Notes under the pieces: model-generated | Told to the model about the DNA's origin: nothing | Databases searched by the model: none | What the model saw: the letters and a program-made list of their open reading frames with translations, nothing else | Made by a program: the position numbers and the translations under genes | NCBI RefSeq assembly: GCF_900111355.1 | Contig: NZ_FOHA01000008.1 | Coordinates: 1-64,000, forward strand | DNA length: 64,000 nucleotides | Direction: 5' to 3' | Origin: Isobaculum melis | GTDB taxonomy: Bacteria; Bacillota; Bacilli; Lactobacillales; Carnobacteriaceae | Part shown: positions 37,535 to 47,816 of the stretch, one piece after another | Position numbering within the stretch: the stretch's first letter is position 1 | How the letters are laid out: every line of letters starts with the position of its first letter

Positions 37535-39631
37535 ATGAACAAAATTTTTAAAAATAGTATTTTCTATATTATTGTCTTTCTGGGGATAGCTGGTCTAATC
37601 AGTTGGGCTACCGGTAGTGGCATTGGTGGTGGACAAACCAAAAACATTACTGCAAGCGAGTTCCAGAACCAATTAAAAGAAGGCGATATTAAAGAATTCA
37701 CCATTCAGCCAACTGGTGGTGTGTACCAAATTAAAGGGGAATACGCCAAAGAACAAAAAGTGAGCTCAGAAGCTGACTCAAGTCAAGAAGGACAGTTCAA
37801 TCTCTTTGGGAATTCAGATGCAAAAACAACTAAATTTAACACCTATGTCCTACAAAATGATGCAACCATTAAAGATATTTCGGATGCCGTATCTTCAACC
37901 GATACTAAAATGGAGCCAATCAAAGAATCTTCTAATATGTGGCTTTCTCTATTAGCTTCAATTGTGCCGTTTATTATTATTATTTTCTTCTTCTACATGA
38001 TGATGGGGCAAGGTGGTCAAGGCGGCGGAAATGGCCGTGTGATGAACTTTGGTAAATCAAAAGCTAAAGAAGCAGATAGTAAATCAAATAAAGTGCGTTT
38101 TTCAGATGTAGCAGGAGCTGAGGAAGAAAAACAAGAGCTTGTAGAAGTGGTAGAATTCTTAAAAGATCCACGTCGTTTTGCTGCATTAGGTGCACGTATT
38201 CCAAGTGGTGTTCTTTTAGAGGGACCTCCAGGAACTGGTAAAACTTTACTAGCAAAAGCTGTTGCCGGTGAAGCAGGCGTGCCATTCTATTCTATTTCAG
38301 GTTCAGACTTTGTGGAAATGTTTGTTGGGGTCGGAGCAAGTCGTGTACGTGATTTGTTTGAGACTGCTAAGAAAAATGCACCTGCCATCATTTTCATTGA
38401 TGAAATTGATGCTGTAGGTCGTCAACGTGGCGCTGGTATGGGTGGCGGACATGATGAAAGAGAACAAACATTGAATCAATTGTTAGTTGAAATGGATGGA
38501 TTTACAGGAAATGAAGGGGTTATTATTATTGCGGCAACAAACCGTTCAGACGTATTAGACCCAGCTTTACTTCGTCCAGGCCGTTTCGATAGACAAATTT
38601 TAGTTGGTCGTCCAGATGTTAAGGGACGTGAAGCCATTCTAACCGTTCATGCGAAAAATAAACCATTAGCAACAGATGTTGATTTAAAAGTTGTTGCAAA
38701 ACAAACACCAGGATTTTCTGGTGCAGATTTAGAAAACTTATTAAACGAAGCAGCCTTAGTTGCAGCTAGACGTAATAAAACGAAAATTGATGCAAGTGAT
38801 GTTGATGAAGCAGAAGATCGTGTGATTGCGGGACCTGCTAAGAAAGATCGTGCAATCAGTAAGCGTGAACGTGATATGGTCGCTTATCATGAAGCGGGTC
38901 ATACCATCATTGGTGTTGTCTTAAGTGATGCACGAGTGGTTCATAAAGTAACCATTGTGCCTCGTGGACGTGCAGGTGGATATGCTGTGATGTTACCAAA
39001 AGAAGATCGTTTCTTAATGACAAAAACAGAAATGTTCGAACAAATCGTTGGTTTACTTGGTGGACGTGTAGCTGAAGAAATGGTCTTTGACTCACAATCA
39101 ACAGGTGCAAGTAATGACTTTGAACAAGCAACTGCTCTTGCAAGAAGCATGGTAACTGAATATGGAATGAGTAACTTAGGTCCAATTCAATATGAAGGCA
39201 ATCACCAAGTCTTTATTGGCCGCGATTATGGTCAAACAAAAGCTTATTCTGAACAAGTTGCTTATGAAATTGACCAAGAAGTACGTCGTATTATGAATGA
39301 AGCACATATTAAAGCAAGAGAAATTTTAGAAGCGCATAAAGCGCAACATCAATTAATTGCTGAAAAATTATTAGAGCTTGAAACATTAGATGAACGTACA
39401 ATCACAAGCCTTTTTGAAACAGGAGAAATGCCTGAAACACCTGTTGCAAAGGATTTTCCAAGTGAAAAAGAAGGTAGCTTTGAAGCAGCGAAAAAAGCTT
39501 TAGAAGAAAAAGATGCTGAAAAACAAACAGAAACTGAAACTTCTGTCGAAGTAGCAGATGATGCAGATGTGAAAACTGAAAAAACAGATGCAGATGCAGA
39601 AACTGAAAAACAAACAGAGGATCAAGAATAA
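37535..39631 (+). CDS. ftsH: ATP-dependent zinc metalloprotease FtsH
   Basis: A protein of 698 residues. It has membrane segments at about 7-27 and 135-157 around an external domain, AAA Walker A GPPGTGKT at 230-237, Walker [10 protein letters not shown], the second region of homology [20 protein letters not shown], and the zinc site HEAGH at 452-456. A glycine-rich linker ([10 protein letters not shown]) follows the second membrane segment. The last ~60 residues are acidic and repetitive (Glu/Asp/Thr/Lys), a variable tail. It degrades damaged membrane proteins and short-lived regulators. It ends at a terminator at 39642. Confidence 0.97.
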   Translation: MNKIFKNSIFYIIVFLGIAGLISWATGSGIGGGQTKNITASEFQNQLKEGDIKEFTIQPTGGVYQIKGEYAKEQKVSSEADSSQEGQFNLFGNSDAKTTKFNTYVLQNDATIKDISDAVSSTDTKMEPIKESSNMWLSLLASIVPFIIIIFFFYMMMGQGGQGGGNGRVMNFGKSKAKEADSKSNKVRFSDVAGAEEEKQELVEVVEFLKDPRRFAALGARIPSGVLLEGPPGTGKTLLAKAVAGEAGVPFYSISGSDFVEMFVGVGASRVRDLFETAKKNAPAIIFIDEIDAVGRQRGAGMGGGHDEREQTLNQLLVEMDGFTGNEGVIIIAATNRSDVLDPALLRPGRFDRQILVGRPDVKGREAILTVHAKNKPLATDVDLKVVAKQTPGFSGADLENLLNEAALVAARRNKTKIDASDVDEAEDRVIAGPAKKDRAISKRERDMVAYHEAGHTIIGVVLSDARVVHKVTIVPRGRAGGYAVMLPKEDRFLMTKTEMFEQIVGLLGGRVAEEMVFDSQSTGASNDFEQATALARSMVTEYGMSNLGPIQYEGNHQVFIGRDYGQTKAYSEQVAYEIDQEVRRIMNEAHIKAREILEAHKAQHQLIAEKLLELETLDERTITSLFETGEMPETPVAKDFPSEKEGSFEAAKKALEEKDAEKQTETETSVEVADDADVKTEKTDADAETEKQTEDQE

Positions 39632-39641
39632 AATAAGAACT

Positions 39642-39675
39642 GAAGGAATATGACTCTGTTATATTCCTTCTTTCT
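39642..39675 (+). terminator. Intrinsic terminator after ftsH
   Basis: GAAGGAATAT (39642-39651) pairs with ATATTCCTTC (39661-39670), 9-base loop, T-rich tail. Confidence 0.85.
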
Positions 39676-39699
39676 TACTGAATAAAAGGAGTTATGACA

Positions 39700-40584
39700 A
39701 TGAGTGATTATTTAATCAAAACAGTTTGTTTTGAAGGTCAAATTAGAGCTTACGCAGTTTGTGCAACAGAAACAGTTAGTGAAGCACAAAGAAGACACGA
39801 TACATGGAGTGCTTCTTCTGCTGCCTTAGGGCGTACAATGGTGGGGACAGTGCTCTTAGGAGCAACCTTAAAAGGTGACGATAAAATGACTGTTAAAGTT
39901 GAAGGAAACGGTCCGGTTGGCCCAATTATTGTAGATGGAAATGGTAAAGGAACAACTAAAGGTTATATTACAAATACAAAAGTGAGTTTACCTCCAAATG
40001 AATTGGGAAAAATTGATGTCAAAGGTGCAGTCGGTACAGAAGGTTCTTTAACCGTGATTAAAGATTTAGGGTTGAAAGATACTTTTTCTGGTACAGTACC
40101 GTTAATTTCAGGAGAATTAGGTGAAGATTTCACTTATTATATGGCGAATTCTGAACAAGTGCCTTCAGCAATTGGTTTAAGTGTTTTAGTAGATACTGAT
40201 GACTCAATTAAAGCAGCAGGTGGCTTCATGATTCAAGTCATGCCAGATGCAACGAATGAAACGATTACCTTACTTGAAGAAAAAATTGCAGAAATGCCTT
40301 TGGTTTCAAGTTTACTAGATGATGGTGAAAGTCCAGAACAAATTTTAGCGCGTATTATGGGTGAGGACAATGTGAAGGTTCTTGAAAAAATGCCAATAAA
40401 ATTTGAATGTGACTGCTCTAAAGAACGTTTTGCAACAGCGATTATTGCTCTAGGTGCGGATGAAATTCAGTCGATGATTGATGAAGATCATGGTGCAGAA
40501 GCAGAATGTCATTTTTGTGGCAAGCATTATCATTATTCTGAAGCAGATTTAGAAGAATTAAAAGCTGAAACCTTGCTGAAATAA
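39700..40584 (+). CDS. hslO: Redox-regulated chaperone Hsp33
   Basis: A protein of 294 residues from the ATG at 39700; AGGAG is 8 bases upstream, while the ATG at 39694 is too close to it. It starts MSDYLIKTVCFEGQIRAYAVC. The C-terminal redox switch has the four zinc cysteines in ECDCSKERF and ECHFCGKHYHYSE (CxC...CxxC). Oxidation releases zinc and turns it into a holdase chaperone. It follows ftsH as in Enterococcus and Bacillus, and has its own terminator. Confidence 0.96.
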   Translation: MSDYLIKTVCFEGQIRAYAVCATETVSEAQRRHDTWSASSAALGRTMVGTVLLGATLKGDDKMTVKVEGNGPVGPIIVDGNGKGTTKGYITNTKVSLPPNELGKIDVKGAVGTEGSLTVIKDLGLKDTFSGTVPLISGELGEDFTYYMANSEQVPSAIGLSVLVDTDDSIKAAGGFMIQVMPDATNETITLLEEKIAEMPLVSSLLDDGESPEQILARIMGEDNVKVLEKMPIKFECDCSKERFATAIIALGADEIQSMIDEDHGAEAECHFCGKHYHYSEADLEELKAETLLK

Positions 40585-40589
40585 ATGCT

Positions 40590-40631
40590 AAGAGCCTTTC
40601 CCAAAGATTGAAAGGGAAAGGCTCTTATTTT
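40590..40631 (+). terminator. Intrinsic terminator after hslO
   Basis: AAGAGCCTTTCCC (40590-40602) and GGGAAAGGCTCTT (40614-40626) form a perfect 13-base stem, followed by ATTTT. Confidence 0.9.
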
Positions 40632-40667
40632 GAATGAAAATGAGTAGCAGATAAGGAGGGAATAGCG

Positions 40668-41162
40668 TTGGATGAAGTCTTGCTTGAGAAGGAAAAATGG
40701 ATGCGAGAAGCAATGAAAGAAGCTGAAATTGCAGCTTCTTTAGGAGAAGTCCCAATTGGTGCAGTTGTGGTTAAAGATCATCAAATTATTGGCAGAGGTC
40801 ATAATTTAAGAGAAAAAACGGGGGATGCAACAGCTCACGCTGAAGTGATTGCTATCCGTAATGCTTGTGAAACACTGCAAGGCTGGCGCCTAGAAGATGC
40901 TGCATTATATGTGACGCTAGAGCCCTGTCCAATGTGTAGTGGTGCAATGATACTCTCAAGAGTTGCACATGTTTATTATGGTGCTACAGATCCTAAAGGT
41001 GGCTGTGCAGGAACGCTAATGAATCTTTTAACAGACAACCGATTTAATCATCAATGTCAGGTTGAAGCAGGTATCTTGGCAACAGAATGTGGGGCACTAT
41101 TAAGCTCTTTTTTTAAAGAATTGAGGCAGAAGAGAAAGCAGCATCACAAACCTTCAACTTAA
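40668..41162 (+). CDS. tadA: tRNA-specific adenosine deaminase
   Basis: A protein of 164 residues from a TTG at 40668, with AAGGAGGG 7 bases upstream. Deaminase motifs: zinc His and catalytic Glu in TAHAEVIAI, and the second zinc site EPCPMCSGAMILSRV. GATDPKGGCAGTLMNLL is typical of TadA. It changes A34 to inosine in tRNA-Arg(ACG). In many Firmicutes tadA stands directly before the SRP RNA and dnaX; here about 9.7 kb of accessory genes separate it from the SRP RNA. Confidence 0.95.
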   Translation: MDEVLLEKEKWMREAMKEAEIAASLGEVPIGAVVVKDHQIIGRGHNLREKTGDATAHAEVIAIRNACETLQGWRLEDAALYVTLEPCPMCSGAMILSRVAHVYYGATDPKGGCAGTLMNLLTDNRFNHQCQVEAGILATECGALLSSFFKELRQKRKQHHKPST

Positions 41163-41171
41163 TAACCAAGC

Positions 41172-41209
41172 AACACTGAGTAGATTAAATAAACTCAGTG
41201 TTTTTTTTT
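41172..41209 (+). terminator. Intrinsic terminator after tadA
   Basis: ACACTGAG (41173-41180) pairs with CTCAGTGT (about 41194-41201), followed by a long T run. It marks the left edge of the accessory PTS region. Confidence 0.88.
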
Positions 41210-41275
41210 GAATAAAAGCCAGCAACTGGCCACTAAAAAAATGTGAAATAGGCTGAAAAATCTATTTAATAGTAG

Positions 41276-41334
41276 ATATGCAAAAATGCTTTGCATATTT
41301 TTGACTGTTCTAAAAGCAGGTTACATGCAAAAAT
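41276..41334. promoter_or_regulatory. Hairpin/operator and direct repeat ahead of the PTS regulator gene
   Basis: ATATGCAAA (41276-41284) and TTTGCATAT (41290-41298) form a 9-base dyad with a 5-base gap, followed by TTTTG. The 10-base word ATGCAAAAAT occurs at 41278-41287 and again at 41325-41334. The dyad could be an operator of the PRD regulator or an attenuator hairpin. Confidence 0.5.
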
Positions 41335-41355
41335 ACTGATAAGGAGGAAAACAAA

Positions 41356-43266
41356 TTGAACAGCTTAAAGCGATTGCTAGAATTATTGCAAAAAAATGAA
41401 ATTCTAAGTATGCAAGTAATGAAACAAGAGCTTAATTTTTCTGAACGTAAAATTAGAGAGTTACTGAAAGAATTGAGGCAACTTGGGGAGAAAAATGGCT
41501 TTAAAGTGACAACGATTGTTCATCAAGGTTATCTCCTAGAAATTGAAAGCGCATCCGTTTTTGAGAGGTTTTTAGAGCAGTTAAATGGTTTTGAGGTGTT
41601 AGATGTAGAAAATAAAAAGTATCGACAAGCCTTGATGATTTATATGCTACTAGAAAACAAAGGCTACATTACACTCAGCCAAATAGCGGAAGTATTGGAT
41701 ATTTCTAGAAACACAGTGATGTCGGATATAGACGCTGTTAAGCATCAATTAAAGAGTGAGCAACTAACGATTCAATCAAAATCCCATTATGGATTACGAC
41801 TAGAAGGAGATGAGTATAAACGACGAAAATTATTTTCCAAAATCATTAAACAGGTTGTAGAATTAGAAAATTTACCACTGCAATATTTTGAATTCATTAA
41901 AACCTTAGACTTTACTGAGGTAAAAGAGGCTTTTCATCAGTTATTAAGGAAATACAATATGCAGATGACTCATAACACAATTGAATCTATTATGATTCAT
42001 TTAAAAATTTTACTTTTTCGAATGAACCAAAATAATGAAATTACTGAAGTGAAAATCAATCGTGATTTAATTGGTGAAGATAGCTATCAGTTAACCAAAG
42101 AGCTTGTTTCCTTTTTAGAAGAAAAGTTTCAAGTGGAGATTAGGGAAGAAGAAATTGATTTGATTGCTTCTCAAATTTATGGGAAGGCGACCTCAAACAA
42201 AGTCCCAAAAGAAAAAGAATTAGAAATGAAGGCTGCGATTGATAAAGCGTTAATACAAATTGATCAGGAATATGCGACAGCGTTTTCAAAAGATGCCCTA
42301 CTTCAAGAGTGTCTCTTGTTACATGTCTATCCTTTATTACTACGTGTTTCATTTGGATTAGAGCTGACCAACTCCTTGATTACGTCAATCTCAGCTCAGT
42401 ACACCAATTCCTTTTTAGTCAGCTTAAGATTTATTGAATACCATGATGAACTTAGAAAATATCCATTATCTAGAGATGAAATTGGCTATTTGGCGCTTCA
42501 TTTTGCTGCACATCAGGAAAGAAAAAATCAAGAAATACTAAGTGGCGTTAGAAATATTTTGATTCTTTCTGATGCTAGAAGAAGCAAAACTTTTTTACTC
42601 AAAGTAAAAGTTGAAAGTCAATTTCCAGAAGCCAATATTGTATTGAAAACCCAATATGATCTGACAACTTATCAAATGGATGAAATAGATTTGATTTTAT
42701 CAACCATTAAGATTCCAGAAATAACAGCTGATGTTCCCATTGTATTGATTAGTGAAGAGTTAAATGAAAGTAAGCTGAAAAAAATTAAGAATACCATTTT
42801 ATTTCACCAGAAAAAAATGACCAAGAAGGTTCCAAAATTACAAAATCTTTTTCATAAAGAGCTCTTTTTTATAGAAGAAGCGACCGACTATTTAGAAATT
42901 ATTGAACGTTATGCGAATAAATTAGTCGAAAAAGGGTATGCACATTCAGTTTATCCTGCTTCGGTGTTAGAACGTGAGCGAAAGTTTACAACGGTTTATG
43001 AAAATGGCATAGCTGGTCCTCATGGGATGTCACAAAATGCCAATATAGACAGTATTGCTGTGATTATATTGAAGCACCCAGTTCAATATGAAGAAAAAGA
43101 AGTGAAATGTATTTTCTTATTAAATATTCGGAAAAATTATTTATTTTTACATCAAGAAATTAGTAATTTTATGATGAAAATGATTCAAGATACAGGACTT
43201 GCAAATGCATTAGCACAGTCAAAATCATTTGCAGAATTTACATTGTATGCAAAAAAAGCATGGTAA
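41356..43266 (+). CDS. PRD-domain transcriptional activator with EIIB- and EIIA-like domains (LicR/MtlR type)
   Basis: A protein of 636 residues from a TTG at 41356 (AAGGAGG 8 bases upstream). It has two N-terminal helix-turn-helix segments (LLQKNEILSMQVMKQELNFSERKIRELLKEL, and ITLSQIAEVLDISRNTVMSDIDAVK), two PTS-regulation domains (about 180-390), an EIIB-like section, and a C-terminal EIIA(Fru/Mtl)-type domain with GIAGPHGMSQ holding the His. Phosphorylation of the PRD and EIIA histidines by the PTS would tell the protein whether sugar is available and whether preferred sugars are present. It directly precedes the PTS genes and presumably activates them. The Cys of a functional EIIB domain was not identified. 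Confidence 0.9.
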   Translation: MNSLKRLLELLQKNEILSMQVMKQELNFSERKIRELLKELRQLGEKNGFKVTTIVHQGYLLEIESASVFERFLEQLNGFEVLDVENKKYRQALMIYMLLENKGYITLSQIAEVLDISRNTVMSDIDAVKHQLKSEQLTIQSKSHYGLRLEGDEYKRRKLFSKIIKQVVELENLPLQYFEFIKTLDFTEVKEAFHQLLRKYNMQMTHNTIESIMIHLKILLFRMNQNNEITEVKINRDLIGEDSYQLTKELVSFLEEKFQVEIREEEIDLIASQIYGKATSNKVPKEKELEMKAAIDKALIQIDQEYATAFSKDALLQECLLLHVYPLLLRVSFGLELTNSLITSISAQYTNSFLVSLRFIEYHDELRKYPLSRDEIGYLALHFAAHQERKNQEILSGVRNILILSDARRSKTFLLKVKVESQFPEANIVLKTQYDLTTYQMDEIDLILSTIKIPEITADVPIVLISEELNESKLKKIKNTILFHQKKMTKKVPKLQNLFHKELFFIEEATDYLEIIERYANKLVEKGYAHSVYPASVLERERKFTTVYENGIAGPHGMSQNANIDSIAVIILKHPVQYEEKEVKCIFLLNIRKNYLFLHQEISNFMMKMIQDTGLANALAQSKSFAEFTLYAKKAW

Positions 43267-43276
43267 GGAGAGACTA

Positions 43277-43609
43277 ATGGAAGAGACGATTATGAATATT
43301 ATTTTACATGCAGGTGATGCAAGAAGTAAAAGCTTGCTTGCAATCAAAGCAGCAAAAAATCAGGATTTTGAGAAAGCGCATGAATTATTGGAGGATGCGA
43401 GAAAGTCTTCTGTTAGTGCGCATAAATCACAGACAGCATTGATTCAAAAAGAAGTTTCAGGTGAACCTCAGGAAGTCAGCTTGTTAATGGTTCATGCACA
43501 GGATCATTTAATGACAGCATTGGCGATTAAAGATATTGCTATTGAAATGACGAGCTATATTGAATCAGTTGAAGAACGTTTTGCAAAATTAGAAAGGGGA
43601 GAAAAATAA
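43277..43609 (+). CDS. PTS lactose/cellobiose-class EIIA component
   Basis: A protein of 110 residues from the ATG at 43277 (AAGGAGAG upstream). It is an all-helical EIIA of the Lac family: MNIILHAGDARSKSLLAIKAA at the N-terminus and active-site His73 in VHAQDHLMTALAI. It accepts phosphate from HPr and passes it to EIIB. It overlaps the EIIB gene by one base (TAATG), so expression is coupled. Confidence 0.93.
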   Translation: MEETIMNIILHAGDARSKSLLAIKAAKNQDFEKAHELLEDARKSSVSAHKSQTALIQKEVSGEPQEVSLLMVHAQDHLMTALAIKDIAIEMTSYIESVEERFAKLERGEK

Positions 43610-43899
43610 TGGAAAAAATCTTGTTAGCATGTGCAGGTGGCTTTTCAACCAGTATGTTAGTGGCTAAAATGAAGGAAGCCGCTAAAGAAAAAGGCTTAGA
43701 TTTATGGATTGATGCAGTAGGTGAAAGTGATATTGAGGAGCATTTGGATAGTGACATTATCTTATTAGGCCCTCAGATTGCCCATCGTTTAGATGATTTG
43801 AAAGCGAATTTAGAGATACCTGTATTCGTTATTGAATCGATGGATTATGGCACGATGAATGGAAAGGCAGTTTTAGAATTTGCATTAAATAACGCATAA
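43609..43899 (+). CDS. PTS lactose/cellobiose-class EIIB component
   Basis: A protein of 96 residues. The phosphocysteine is Cys8 in ILLACAGGFSTSMLV, and LLGPQIAHRLDDLK is the second conserved segment of CelA/LicB-type EIIB. It phosphorylates the incoming sugar together with EIIC. It starts on the EIIA stop. Confidence 0.93.
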   Translation: MEKILLACAGGFSTSMLVAKMKEAAKEKGLDLWIDAVGESDIEEHLDSDIILLGPQIAHRLDDLKANLEIPVFVIESMDYGTMNGKAVLEFALNNA

Positions 43900-43914
43900 A
43901 AAGGAGCGAGCAGG

Positions 43915-45213
43915 ATGTCATTTAAAGAAACGGCAAGAAAAATAGGACCAGTTTTAAGTAAATGGACAGTAAAATTTTCAAATAATATGTTTGTTAAAAC
44001 AATTGCATCAGGGATGGCAAGATTACTACCTGTTACGATTGTGGGCTCAATTATTGCTTTGATTTCAAGTATTCCTTATGATCCTTATTTAAATTTTCTA
44101 GAAACTTCTGGTATCAAATCTTACCTAAGTCTAGGCGATACAATGACGAATGGTTTAATTACGATTTATTTGGTCATTTCCCTGGCTTATGAAATGGCAA
44201 GAAATTATAAGAAATCTCAAATTAATGCCATCAGCATTTCCTTGGTTGCCTTTTTTATCCTTACACCACTGACAGCTTTTACTGTTGGAGAGGATCAGGT
44301 ATTAGCATTTACGTTAACTTATTTAGGTTCAAGAGGAATGTTTGTTGGGATGTTTACAGCTCTTATTGCAACACGTTTATATGTCTTACTAATGGATAAA
44401 GGTATCAAAATTAAAATGCACCCAAGTGTACCACCAGCAATCTCTGGGTCCTTTGAATCCTTATTTCCAATTGTGATAATTTCCTTACTATTTATTGGCA
44501 TTTCAGCTGCTTTTGCAATGACCAGCTTTGGCGATGTGCATACCTTTATTTATACCGTTCTACAAAAGCCTTTAGAAGGCGCCAGTGGTTCACTTTCTAC
44601 GATGCTCATTATTTGTCTTGTGGGTGAGTTGTTCTGGTGGTTTGGTATTCATGGTAGTAATGTAACTTCTGCAATCACTAATACATTATATTTACCACTA
44701 GCAATTGCGAATGCCCAAGCTTTAGTCACAGGTGAAAATGCACAATTTGTCCTAAACTCTTATTTCTTGAATATCTATAAAGGGCCAAGGCATTTAGCTT
44801 TAGCTTGTATGCTACTCTGGTTAACAAAATCTAAACAATTGAAAGCGATTGGGAAAGTAGCCGTTATTCCAGGTGCATTTGGGATTAGTGAGCCAATGAA
44901 ATTTGGAATTCCAATGGTTTATAACCCTTATATTTTCGTTCCAATGGTTTTAGCACCAATGATTAGTGTTTCTATTGCTTATTTTGCAACCATTATTGGC
45001 TTCTTACCGATTGTCGGAATTAACTTACCTTGGAGTATGCCACCAATTATCGGTGGATTTTTAGCAGGAGGATTTGCTGGGGTGGTTATTCAAGTCGTGC
45101 AATTTATTGCTTGTATCGCCCTCTATTACCCATTCTTAAAACTGTTAGATAAACAGAAAGTCAGAGAAGAAACGGATAAAGAAATGGAATTGAAAGCTGC
45201 AGGAGGTATGTAA
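43915..45213 (+). CDS. PTS lactose/cellobiose-class EIIC permease
   Basis: A protein of 432 residues with about ten membrane segments. Family pieces include FVKTIASGMARLLPVTIVGSI, WFFGIHGSNV-like WWFGIHGSNVTSAI, and GISEPMKFGIPMVYNPYIFVPM (the GI.EP sugar-binding loop). It imports and phosphorylates a beta-glucoside or related sugar. The precise substrate is unknown; the associated GH1 enzyme is unusual. It overlaps the phosphatase gene by one base. Confidence 0.92.
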   Translation: MSFKETARKIGPVLSKWTVKFSNNMFVKTIASGMARLLPVTIVGSIIALISSIPYDPYLNFLETSGIKSYLSLGDTMTNGLITIYLVISLAYEMARNYKKSQINAISISLVAFFILTPLTAFTVGEDQVLAFTLTYLGSRGMFVGMFTALIATRLYVLLMDKGIKIKMHPSVPPAISGSFESLFPIVIISLLFIGISAAFAMTSFGDVHTFIYTVLQKPLEGASGSLSTMLIICLVGELFWWFGIHGSNVTSAITNTLYLPLAIANAQALVTGENAQFVLNSYFLNIYKGPRHLALACMLLWLTKSKQLKAIGKVAVIPGAFGISEPMKFGIPMVYNPYIFVPMVLAPMISVSIAYFATIIGFLPIVGINLPWSMPPIIGGFLAGGFAGVVIQVVQFIACIALYYPFLKLLDKQKVREETDKEMELKAAGGM

Positions 45214-46253
45214 TGCGAGAATTAATTAAAAACGGGCATCAATATACACTAATTGATGAAGCCATAAAGTCAACAGATCAAGTGGAGATTTATGCGTATC
45301 ATCTGCCAACGTTTCAGCTTGAGCAAATGATTAAAGTAGGGAGCTTTACAGGAAGTCCAGTTACTTTTGAAATGACAGATCAGCCATCAAGAATATATGT
45401 TACCTATGTATTTGCTGGTCAAAAGAAAATGATTAGTACAAGAAATCTTTCGTTAGATGGGACCTTTAATACAAGAGATTTAGGTGGCTATCTAGGTTAC
45501 GAAGGAAGACCAGTGAAGTGGGGTGTTCTTTTTAGATCAGATGCTTTACATCAAGTGAGTCCACAAGATTTAGCCACACTAAAAGCTTTACCTTTAAAAA
45601 CAGTTGTTGATTTTCGAAGTCATAATGAGTGTGAAAAAGCACCAGATATGTTGCCTGATGAGACAGCCTATCTCAATCTTTCGCCAAATGCACCAATTGC
45701 TGCCCTTGCTAGTGGCAATATGGAAGATGATGGTTATAAGGTGGCAAAGCTAGTAGCTCTTGCAAATAGTGAAGCAGGACCAGCTGAGTTACAAGGTCGC
45801 TTAGATGAAATGAGTGAGCAGATGCGGGAGCTTGTAAGAGATCCTTATGCGAATCAACAATATCGTGCTTATCTGCGTTTGTTGCTTGCAGCTGATACAA
45901 CGCCAATTCTGCATCATTGTAAAGGTGGAAAAGATCGTGCAGGATTTGCAGCAATTCTAATTTTGGCAGCACTAGGCGTCTCAAAAGAAGAGATTAAATA
46001 TGATTATATGTATACCAAACAAAATATGGCTGCAAGAAATGAAAAACGTTTAGCGGAATATCAAAAATTCACAGATAATCAACTAGTTTTAGCTTATTTG
46101 TCTGGCTTAATGCAAACCAAAGAAATTTATTTTGAAGCCGCTTATGATGAAATTGAAAAAGTAGCAGGTTCAATGGATCGTTATTTGCGTGACATCATGG
46201 AATTGACTGAAGCAGATTTTGAACGCTTAAGAGAGCTGTACTTAGCTGAGTAA
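45213..46253 (+). CDS. Tyrosine-phosphatase-like protein in the PTS operon
   Basis: A protein of 346 residues. Residues 1-90 look like a beta-sandwich extension. The phosphatase domain begins SLDGTFNTRDLGGY, followed by VLFRSDALHQVSPQDL, VVDFRSHNECEKAPD, and the active-site loop HHCKGGKDRAG with Cys236 and Arg242 (CX5R). This is the Tyr_phosphatase_3/LipA-like group, whose members act on phosphotyrosine or phosphoinositides. Within a PTS operon it may act on the imported sugar phosphate or on a PTS/regulatory protein; this is inference. It shares one base with the EIIC gene, so it is truly part of the operon. A weak terminator follows at 46257. Confidence 0.85.
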   Translation: MRELIKNGHQYTLIDEAIKSTDQVEIYAYHLPTFQLEQMIKVGSFTGSPVTFEMTDQPSRIYVTYVFAGQKKMISTRNLSLDGTFNTRDLGGYLGYEGRPVKWGVLFRSDALHQVSPQDLATLKALPLKTVVDFRSHNECEKAPDMLPDETAYLNLSPNAPIAALASGNMEDDGYKVAKLVALANSEAGPAELQGRLDEMSEQMRELVRDPYANQQYRAYLRLLLAADTTPILHHCKGGKDRAGFAAILILAALGVSKEEIKYDYMYTKQNMAARNEKRLAEYQKFTDNQLVLAYLSGLMQTKEIYFEAAYDEIEKVAGSMDRYLRDIMELTEADFERLRELYLAE

Positions 46254-46256
46254 AAT

Positions 46257-46280
46257 GGGGGCGTTAACTGCCCTCTTTTT
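46257..46280 (+). terminator. Weak internal terminator between the phosphatase and GH1 genes
   Basis: GGGGGC (46257-46262) and GCCCTC (46270-46275) pair with one G-U, then T5. The short stem suggests partial read-through into the GH1 gene. Confidence 0.6.
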
Positions 46281-46331
46281 GCTAGGATGAAAAGGAAATT
46301 CTGACACTAAGATATGAGGAGGAATGTATGA

Positions 46332-47771
<1,440 letters not shown>

Positions 47772-47773
47772 TA

Positions 47774-47815
47774 AAAAAATGTATGTCCCGATGATAAGTG
47801 GGACATACATTTTTT
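47774..47815. terminator. Bidirectional terminator between the GH1 gene and the YhgE-like gene
   Basis: AAAAAATGTATGTCCC (47774-47789) and GGGACATACATTTTTT (47800-47815) form a perfect 16-base stem with T runs on both strands. Confidence 0.92.
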
Positions 47816-47816
47816 A

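Noticed and set aside
37535-39631. Acidic repetitive C-terminal tail of FtsH as a fusion.
   Set aside because: FtsH tails vary in length and composition in lactic acid bacteria; no separate domain is visible.
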